From JAFMJV01 sp963814315 (GTDB lineage Bacteria; Chloroflexota; Limnocylindria; Limnocylindrales; CSP1-4), in NCBI GenBank assembly GCA_963814315.1, contig CAWFCG010000001.1:310001-374000 (forward strand): DNA of 64,000 bases, read 5' to 3'. Positions within the stretch are counted from its first letter, which is position 1. Every line of letters begins with the position of its first letter. The notes below the pieces were generated by a model, which made no database searches, was not told the origin of the DNA, and worked only from the letters and a program-made list of their open reading frames with translations. A program made the position numbers and the translations under genes. This document shows positions 58,804 to 64,000 of this stretch, one piece after another.

Positions 58804-60059
58804 CGGGCGGCTATCGCCGCCGCGACGGCTTCGGGCTCGACGGTGCGAGCGAACAACTGCAACTGCGCCGCGATGGCGATCTCACAGAGGTCTGTTGGCC
58901 GACGCTCCCGATGCGACCGTCGGCGCACCCATAGGGCCGGGCGTCCCCGCAAGCGCCGGAACAGCAGCAATCCAGCCAGGCGAGCGGTGTTGAGCGCACG
59001 TTCGATCCTGCCACCGTTGCGCAGCGGGTCGATCTGGCCGCGGACGCCGCAGAACACCACATCCGGATGCGACATGATCTCACTCGCCCGGCGTGGAGAT
59101 GGCCGCAGCGTGACCATGTCCTGCGCAGAGAGGTGCAACAACAATGCCTCGCTGCGCTCGGTGACAGCCCCACCGATGGGCACGAGCGCGACTCGCCGCA
59201 GCGGTTTGCGGCCGTCCTCGTAGCCGTGCTCGGCGATGAAGCGGGCCAGGTGCAGGGCGGCGAAACGCTGAACGTCTGGCGGCATCTCCGTGCGCCAACG
59301 GCCCACCCTTGACGTATCGAGGCCAGCGCCCACCGAGGCCTTCCACCACTCGTGCCCCGCGCTGACCTGACCAGCCGAAGCGTGGCGATCAAGCATGGCC
59401 ACCTCGAACTCCTCGCCCACGAACCGGCAAAGTCGGCGCAGCTCCCGTTCGGGCCGCCTGACGAGATCCTCGTAGCGCAAGGTCATGGCGCCCTGGTCGC
59501 TGCTGAAGAAGTGGCGCGACACCCGGTCGTCGTAGTCGATGCGAACGAGGTTGCCCACGAGCGAGTCTTCGCCGAATGGGACTCCGAGGAGGGAGACGGC
59601 GACGTCTCGGGGGTCACGCACGATGCGCACCACCGCGGCCTCGGGCCACAGCTCGCGGATGGCATCGAGTGAGAGCAGGTGCCGCGGGGTCTTCTCGACC
59701 CAGCGCGCCTTGCCGGCGCGTCGCGCATGCGGCACGACCAGCGACTCCAGCATGGCGGTGACCGATGGTGGCCGTGCCGCCAGCCAGGTGGCGACCTCCT
59801 CCCGGGACTGGCCAAAGGTCCCCAACGAGCCGGAACTGCGTTCGTGAAGACCGTCAAGGAATACCGTCGCAGGTCCCGGCCACGAACCGTCGTCAAGCAA
59901 CTGGTCCAGCTCTGCCGGCGGCAGGGTTCGCAGTCGGTCCAGGATCCGGGTCTCAGGTCCACAGTCGAGACGCGAGTGGGCAGCGAGCATCGCCGAGAGC
60001 AGTGTCGTACCCGAGCGGGGCAGTCCCACCACGAAGATGGGGCCGGTGCGCTCAGTCAT
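58800..60059 (-). CDS. sulfotransferase 2
   Basis: A 419-residue paralogue of its neighbours. VGLPRSGTTLLSAML is the P-loop-like PAPS motif near residue 10, VRIVRDPRDVAVSLL the 3'-phosphate site, and ARWVEKTPRH the catalytic-region helix. The conserved C-terminal region reads VFCGVRGQIDP ... RRLRGRPALWVRR. ATG 60059 lies eight bases inside the end of sulfotransferase 3; the frame is open far upstream but that part is a shadow. Three near-equal copies in tandem suggest different acceptor positions or sugars. Confidence 0.87.
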   Translation of the reverse strand: MTERTGPIFVVGLPRSGTTLLSAMLAAHSRLDCGPETRILDRLRTLPPAELDQLLDDGSWPGPATVFLDGLHERSSGSLGTFGQSREEVATWLAARPPSVTAMLESLVVPHARRAGKARWVEKTPRHLLSLDAIRELWPEAAVVRIVRDPRDVAVSLLGVPFGEDSLVGNLVRIDYDDRVSRHFFSSDQGAMTLRYEDLVRRPERELRRLCRFVGEEFEVAMLDRHASAGQVSAGHEWWKASVGAGLDTSRVGRWRTEMPPDVQRFAALHLARFIAEHGYEDGRKPLRRVALVPIGGAVTERSEALLLHLSAQDMVTLRPSPRRASEIMSHPDVVFCGVRGQIDPLRNGGRIERALNTARLAGLLLFRRLRGRPALWVRRRSHRERRPTDLCEIAIAAQLQLFARTVEPEAVAAAIAAR

Positions 60060-61317
60060 CGGCGCCCAGGACCCGCGGCAGGTCCTCCGCCTCCATCGAG
60101 ACCGCCAGCGACTGGAGCAGGCGGGCGATGACGCGCTCGCCGCCGTCTCGCGGGTGACGCCGGATGAGCGAAAGACGACGCACCCAGATGACCGGCCGGC
60201 CCTGCAGTCGACGTGTGAGCAGCAACAGGCCCAGTCGAGCGATATCGATGACACGGTGGCTCGCAGGACGGTCCCGGTCCGGGTCGAGCTGGCCCACGAC
60301 GCCGAAGAAGACGAGCGGCTCTTGCAGGTGTAGCTGCTCGATGGCGACAGGGATGGGACGGCGGATGGCCACGTCGGCGGCGGCCAGTCGCAGCAACACC
60401 TCATCGTACCGGGCATTGAGTGCGTCTCCGGCCGGCACGATGGCCAGTTGGCGTGCCGCCGGCGCCGCTGCGCCATAGCCGTGCTCCTCGAGCATGGGGC
60501 CCAGGTTGAGCGCCGCGTAGTGCTGCACGGCGGGCGGCATCTCCTGTCTCCAGCGACCCGAGCGGGTGCGATCGAGCGGCCCTGTGGCATCACCCTTCCA
60601 CCACTCGTGTGGTGCCGCCACGCCGGTGGCACCACTGCGGTCCGCCACCATGTCCGGCTCGTATGTGGCGCCGACGAAGTCGCAGATGCGACGCAGCTCG
60701 CGCTCCGGTGTCGCGACCAGGTCCTCGTAGCGCACCGTCAGTGACTGTGGCGACGCGCGGTAGAAGTCGGCCGCCGCCTCGTTCATCCGCGCCAACACGG
60801 ACAGGTTGGTCAGGAGCGAGGGTGTCCCGAAGGGCACCTTGGTGAGCGACACCGCGGCATCGCGGGGATCACGCACGATGCGCACGATGCGGGCCTCAGG
60901 CCAGGTGTCGGTGATGAGCTCGGGCACCTCCAGGTGGCGCGGGGTCTTCTCCACCCAGCGGGCCTTGCCCGCGCGATGGGCCCGCTGCGCGGTGAGTGAT
61001 TCGAGCATCGCCGCCAAGGACGGCGGGCGGGCCGCCAACCAGTCGTGCACGTCCTGCGCGCTCAGCCCGTACATCGGATAGATCGGCTGTTTGCCCAGTG
61101 CGAGGCCGGTGACATAGGCGACCGCGCGCAGCGGCCAGTCGGCCCGGTCGAGGATGCGCGCGCGTTCACGACGCGATAGGCGCGTCCAGCGCGACAGGAA
61201 GTGGGTTTCAGGACCGCAATCGAAGGCAGGATGGGCCGCCAACATGGCCGAGAGCAAGGTTGTCCCCGAGCGCGGACCACCGACCACGAATACCGGCGCT
61301 GTTGTCGGGCTGCTCAC
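60052..61317 (-). CDS. sulfotransferase 3
   Basis: A 421-residue paralogue. VGGPRSGTTLLSAML (about 11-25), VRIVRDPRDAAVSLT and ARWVEKTPRH match its two neighbours, as does the C-terminal region VFFGVVGQLDP ... RRLQGRPVIWVRR. The start is GTG at 61317. It is the first gene of the five-gene minus-strand operon and its promoter must lie in the 90 bases shared with the divergent ABC exporter (61318-61407). Confidence 0.87.
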   Translation of the reverse strand: MSSPTTAPVFVVGGPRSGTTLLSAMLAAHPAFDCGPETHFLSRWTRLSRRERARILDRADWPLRAVAYVTGLALGKQPIYPMYGLSAQDVHDWLAARPPSLAAMLESLTAQRAHRAGKARWVEKTPRHLEVPELITDTWPEARIVRIVRDPRDAAVSLTKVPFGTPSLLTNLSVLARMNEAAADFYRASPQSLTVRYEDLVATPERELRRICDFVGATYEPDMVADRSGATGVAAPHEWWKGDATGPLDRTRSGRWRQEMPPAVQHYAALNLGPMLEEHGYGAAAPAARQLAIVPAGDALNARYDEVLLRLAAADVAIRRPIPVAIEQLHLQEPLVFFGVVGQLDPDRDRPASHRVIDIARLGLLLLTRRLQGRPVIWVRRLSLIRRHPRDGGERVIARLLQSLAVSMEAEDLPRVLGADD

Positions 61318-61407
61318 GCCGCCGACTCTATCAGGCGAGGCGTGCGGCGGGCACAGCTCGCGGCCACGGAGACAACTCGCACGATTCTGCTACCGTCTAG
61401 CCCGTCC

Positions 61408-62364
61408 ATGGGAGTCGTCAACGAGGCACCTGCTGCGTTCCGCAGCAGCAACGATCGGCCAGGTCCGCTCGCCCTCATCCGTAACGCGATAACCGACGTG
61501 TGGTCACGCCGTCGGTTGATTAACTACATGGTGCGCGCCGACGTCAAGAAGCGCGGCGTCAACACCGTCCTGGGCAACATCTGGTGGGTGCTTGACCCGC
61601 TCATCACCATGCTCATCTACGTGCTCGTCATGACCGTCATCTTCCAGCGCTCCACGCCCGACTTCCCGCTCTTCCTGCTGAGCGCCATGGTGCCCTTCAA
61701 GTGGTTCACCGCGACCGTCGGCGCCTCCAACACCGCGGTGGTGGGCAAGGAAGGGCTCATCAAGCAGGTGCTCTTTCCCAGGATCATCCTCCCGGTCACG
61801 CTCTCGTTGTCGCAGATCGTGGGCTTCCTGTTCGGCATGGCCGTCCTGATCTTCGTCTGGTTCTTCGCCTACAACGACCACGTCACGTGGCAGGTGGTCT
61901 GGGTGCCGCTCATCGCGGTGGTGCAGTTCACCTTCACCCTGGGCTTCACATTCATGCTCTCCGCCATCACCGTCTTCTACCGTGACGTCGGCATCGTCGT
62001 CGGCCATTTCATGCGGCTGCTGTTCTGGATCTCACCCATCCTGTGGTCGTTCATGGAGGTCGCGGGTCGCGGGCAGCGTCTGCAGATCGGCCTGGAGGGC
62101 GTGGACCGCTTCCTTGGCTTGCCCAAGGACACGCTCTTCACGATCATCTCGTACAACCCCATGTCGCTGTTGATGGAGGCCTACCGTAAGGTTCTCTACG
62201 GTCGGCTCTACATGGACAGACTCACCGATCAGTTGGACTGGAAGGAAGCTACCCTGCCCAACTTCACGATGCTGGCGGTGATCTTCGTGACTGGGGTCAT
62301 CATCATCATCATCGGCACGCTCATCTTCAAGCGGCTCGAGCCCGCATTCGCCAAGGTCCTGTGA
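61408..62364 (+). CDS. wzm: ABC-2 type polysaccharide export permease (Wzm/TagG-like)
   Basis: A 318-residue ABC-2 permease with six TM helices. A cytosolic amphipathic N-terminus (LINYMVRADVKKRGVNTVLGN) precedes WWVLDPLITMLIYVLVM, the classic WxxLxP start of polysaccharide exporters. The helices LFPRIILPVTLSLSQ and FYRDVGIVVGHFMRLLFWISPIL match the ABC2_membrane pattern of RfbA/Wzm/TagG. With the ATPase next door it exports an undecaprenyl-linked polymer. The frame is open upstream, but ATG 61408 begins the recognisable protein. The stop overlaps the ATPase start by one base. Confidence 0.9.
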   Translation: MGVVNEAPAAFRSSNDRPGPLALIRNAITDVWSRRRLINYMVRADVKKRGVNTVLGNIWWVLDPLITMLIYVLVMTVIFQRSTPDFPLFLLSAMVPFKWFTATVGASNTAVVGKEGLIKQVLFPRIILPVTLSLSQIVGFLFGMAVLIFVWFFAYNDHVTWQVVWVPLIAVVQFTFTLGFTFMLSAITVFYRDVGIVVGHFMRLLFWISPILWSFMEVAGRGQRLQIGLEGVDRFLGLPKDTLFTIISYNPMSLLMEAYRKVLYGRLYMDRLTDQLDWKEATLPNFTMLAVIFVTGVIIIIIGTLIFKRLEPAFAKVL

Positions 62365-63572
62365 TGAGCCAGCAGCCGGCTGAGGTCGAGTCGAGCACGT
62401 CCCCCAAGCCCGGCAACTCGCGCTTCGAGGATCACCTCGACCGGGACGCCATCGCGGAGATCGAGGCGGCTGAGAACGAGGCACCGGACGCCGAGGAGTT
62501 CGGTCTCCACGTGGCCGCGCCGCTGGGCGACATGGCCATCCGGGCCACCGATCTGGGTGTGCGCTACAACCTCAACTTCACCAAGAAGACCAAGCTGCAC
62601 ACGACGTTCGCCAACATGCTCGATCCGCGCAAGCGGAACCGCGGCCACTTCTGGGCACTGCGTCATGTGGACCTGGAGGTCAAGCGCGGAGAGGCCGTTG
62701 GCATCATCGGCCCCAATGGCTCGGGCAAGTCGACCGTCCTGCTGGCGATGGCAGGCATCCTCCAGCCGTCCGAAGGCGTGGTGGAGGTGAACGGCCACGT
62801 ATCCACATTGCTGAGCCTTCAGGCCGGCTTCGATGCTGAGCTGTCGGGCCGCGAGAACATCGCCCTGGCCGGCGCGCTGATGGGCATCGACCACCGCATG
62901 ATGTCAGAGATCACGCCCGGCATCATCAAGTTCGCCAGCATCGGCGCATTCATCAATGCGCCCATGAAGACGTACTCCTCCGGCATGCGCGCACGTGTCG
63001 GCTTTGCCATCGCCACCGCCGTCGATCCGGACATCCTGCTCCTCGATGAGGTGCTGGGCACCGGTGACAATGCTTTCAAGCAGAAGTCGAAGAAGCGCAT
63101 CGCAGAGGTGCTGCAGTCGGCCAAAGCCGTGGTCATGGTCACCCACGACATGAGCTGGATCCGGGCCTTCTGTACGCGGGCCATCCTGCTCGACAAGGGT
63201 CACATCGTGGCCGATGGCAAGCCGCGTGAGATCACCGACCTGCACGAGCAGGGCGAAGACCGGCGCAAGCAGAACAAGCGCAAGGCCAAGCAGCTGGTGA
63301 AGCACGGCAGGCTGGAGATCGGGGAGCTCAAGGCGGCCATCAAGGACGGCAGGCTCGACCAGGTCGTCGAGGCGAATCAGGAGGAGCTAGTCGAGCTGGA
63401 GACGGCCAGGGCTGCACGCAAGGCCAAGCGCCTCGCGGCCAAGGCGGCGAGGACGGACGGCGCGGCGGCCGACGGTGCAGCGGCTGAACCTGCTCGCTCC
63501 GAACCTGCCCCGACCGGTGAGAGCACAGCTGTCGAAACGGCGGCGAGGCCAGCGGACCGACCGCAGACCTAA
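62364..63572 (+). CDS. wzt: polysaccharide export ABC transporter ATP-binding protein (Wzt/TagH-like)
   Basis: A 402-residue ATPase. Residues 1-55 are an acidic extension. Walker A is GPNGSGKST (about 115-123), the Q-loop LLSLQAGFDAELSGREN, and the signature is YSSGMRARVGFAIATAV, with Walker B DILLLDEVLGTGD and the switch His in VMVTHDMSW. SSGM(R/K)ARL-type signatures are the hallmark of Wzt/TagH/RfbB ATPases. The last about 115 residues are Lys/Ala/Glu-rich, not the carbohydrate-binding domain of some Wzt proteins, so the export signal must be recognised differently. Coupled to wzm. Confidence 0.9.
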   Translation: MSQQPAEVESSTSPKPGNSRFEDHLDRDAIAEIEAAENEAPDAEEFGLHVAAPLGDMAIRATDLGVRYNLNFTKKTKLHTTFANMLDPRKRNRGHFWALRHVDLEVKRGEAVGIIGPNGSGKSTVLLAMAGILQPSEGVVEVNGHVSTLLSLQAGFDAELSGRENIALAGALMGIDHRMMSEITPGIIKFASIGAFINAPMKTYSSGMRARVGFAIATAVDPDILLLDEVLGTGDNAFKQKSKKRIAEVLQSAKAVVMVTHDMSWIRAFCTRAILLDKGHIVADGKPREITDLHEQGEDRRKQNKRKAKQLVKHGRLEIGELKAAIKDGRLDQVVEANQEELVELETARAARKAKRLAAKAARTDGAAADGAAAEPARSEPAPTGESTAVETAARPADRPQT

Positions 63573-63603
63573 CGGCCCGTATCGTGCCGCGACGCCCCTG
63601 GCC

Positions 63604-63846
63604 CTACGGGGTCGCGATCAGCCACTCCGCGATATCGCCCGGGCTGGGGATGCGGCCCGCGCTCTTGACCTCGCCGTCGATGACCAGGCCGGGCGTGGTC
63701 ATGACGCCGCGCGCGGCGATCTCCGCGTAGTCTGTGACCTTGCTGACCTCGGCCTCCACGCCGGCCATGGCCACGGCCTCACGCGCGTTCTTCTCGAGCT
63801 TCTGGCAGTTGGCACAGCCGGAGCCGAGGACTTCGATCTTCAGCAT
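63604..63846 (-). CDS. thioredoxin-like redox-active disulfide protein
   Basis: An 80-residue single-domain thioredoxin fold of the MTH895/MJ0307 type. KIEVLGSGCANCQKLEKNA carries the redox CxxC (CANC) at about residues 11-14, and VMTTPGLVIDG has the cis-Pro loop. It reduces disulfides in the cytosol. AAAGGAGAAC lies before the ATG. In this family the gene commonly sits next to a permease of the UPF0718 (DUF318) type, as it does here. Confidence 0.88.
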   Translation of the reverse strand: MLKIEVLGSGCANCQKLEKNAREAVAMAGVEAEVSKVTDYAEIAARGVMTTPGLVIDGEVKSAGRIPSPGDIAEWLIATP

Positions 63847-63874
63847 GGGTGTTCTCCTTTCGATGCCGGTGGCA

Positions 63875-64000
63875 TCACAAACCGAGGGCGTTGAACAGCA
63901 AGCCGACCATGAGGATGCCCACGACGACGACCGCGAGGAAGATGAGCAGCAGCGGGATGCGCGCGACCCGCCGCAGGATGACGAACTCGGGCAGGCTGAT
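63875..64000 (-). CDS. C-terminal end of a permease (UPF0718-like), cut by window edge
   Basis: The last 41 residues of a membrane protein: ISLPEFVILRRVARIP, a hydrophobic helix LLLIFLAVVVVGILMVGLL, and a short FNALGL tail. The pattern LPE...LRR before a final helix matches UPF0718/DUF318 permeases, which accompany small thioredoxin-like proteins and may export metals or metalloids. The 5' part lies beyond the right edge. It precedes the thioredoxin-like gene by 28 bases, so they are one transcript. Confidence 0.72.
   Translation of the reverse strand: MSLPEFVILRRVARIPLLLIFLAVVVVGILMVGLLFNALGL

Noticed and set aside
1..64000. CRISPR array, insertion sequence or replication origin
   Set aside because: No regularly spaced repeats, transposase frames with terminal inverted repeats, or DnaA-box clusters were seen.

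Overview
The window is a high-GC bacterial chromosome segment with tightly packed genes, many ATGA/GTGA stop-start overlaps, frequent GTG/TTG starts and few long gaps. Gene content (ResB-type cytochrome assembly, membrane-anchored parvulin, ABC-2 polysaccharide exporter, a DUF3160 protein, URO-D-like proteins next to sugar genes, GGDEF proteins) would fit a free-living Chloroflexota or a neighbouring Gram-positive-type lineage. This placement is an inference from gene style, not a measured phylogeny. No phage, IS element or CRISPR array was recognised.

Layout. 1-9.6 kb: a plus-strand catabolic operon (DHDPS-like aldolase/lyase, FAD oxidoreductase, SIS protein, SDR, PfkB kinase, phosphotriesterase-like hydrolase, two URO-D-like proteins), followed by an alkyl-sulfatase-like metallohydrolase. 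9.6-12.6 kb (minus): glucose-dehydrogenase-like enzyme preceded by a truncated SDR, then glutamine synthetase. 12.8-17.5 kb (minus): ResB, a trans-sulfuration PLP enzyme and a membrane diguanylate cyclase. 17.6-18.9 kb: small zinc-ribbon protein, YrdB-like membrane protein, SRPBCC protein, tRNA-Pro(UGG). 19.0-22.7 kb (minus): flavin oxidoreductase interrupted by an amber codon, alpha/beta hydrolase, MBL-fold hydrolase, methyltransferase. This block is bounded on one side by the tRNA and on the other by a copy of its 5' half, like a small island. 23.5-32.7 kb: CLC channel, a small CTG-initiated membrane ORF, AzlCD, a degraded VapBC pair, secreted MsrAB, epimerase, FemAB-like transferase and two secreted unknowns.

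32.8-49.2 kb: a third URO-D-like protein with galactokinase, a frameshifted DUF3160 protein with an FG-GAP-type partner, a DapA-like/SDR pair, a membrane glycosyltransferase, a complete sugar-ABC operon (LacI regulator, binding protein, two permeases, GH32-like hydrolase, no ATPase), a doubly broken nitrilase and a second diguanylate cyclase. 49.5-53.0 kb: PfkB kinase and the housekeeping block rdgB-rph-mazG.

53.0-63.6 kb is the most distinctive region. It has APS kinase (cysC, makes the sulfate donor PAPS), a membrane parvulin, and a coupled five-gene operon of three paralogous sulfotransferases, a GNAT/FemAB-like protein and RmlB. This operon is divergent from a Wzm/Wzt-type polysaccharide exporter. 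Together they look like a locus for making and exporting a sulfated, deoxysugar-containing surface glycan. The right edge has a thioredoxin-like protein and the end of a permease.

Several genes carry clear lesions (amber stop, TGA stop, two frameshifts, a truncation). They are either real pseudogenes or draft-sequence errors, and each is marked.
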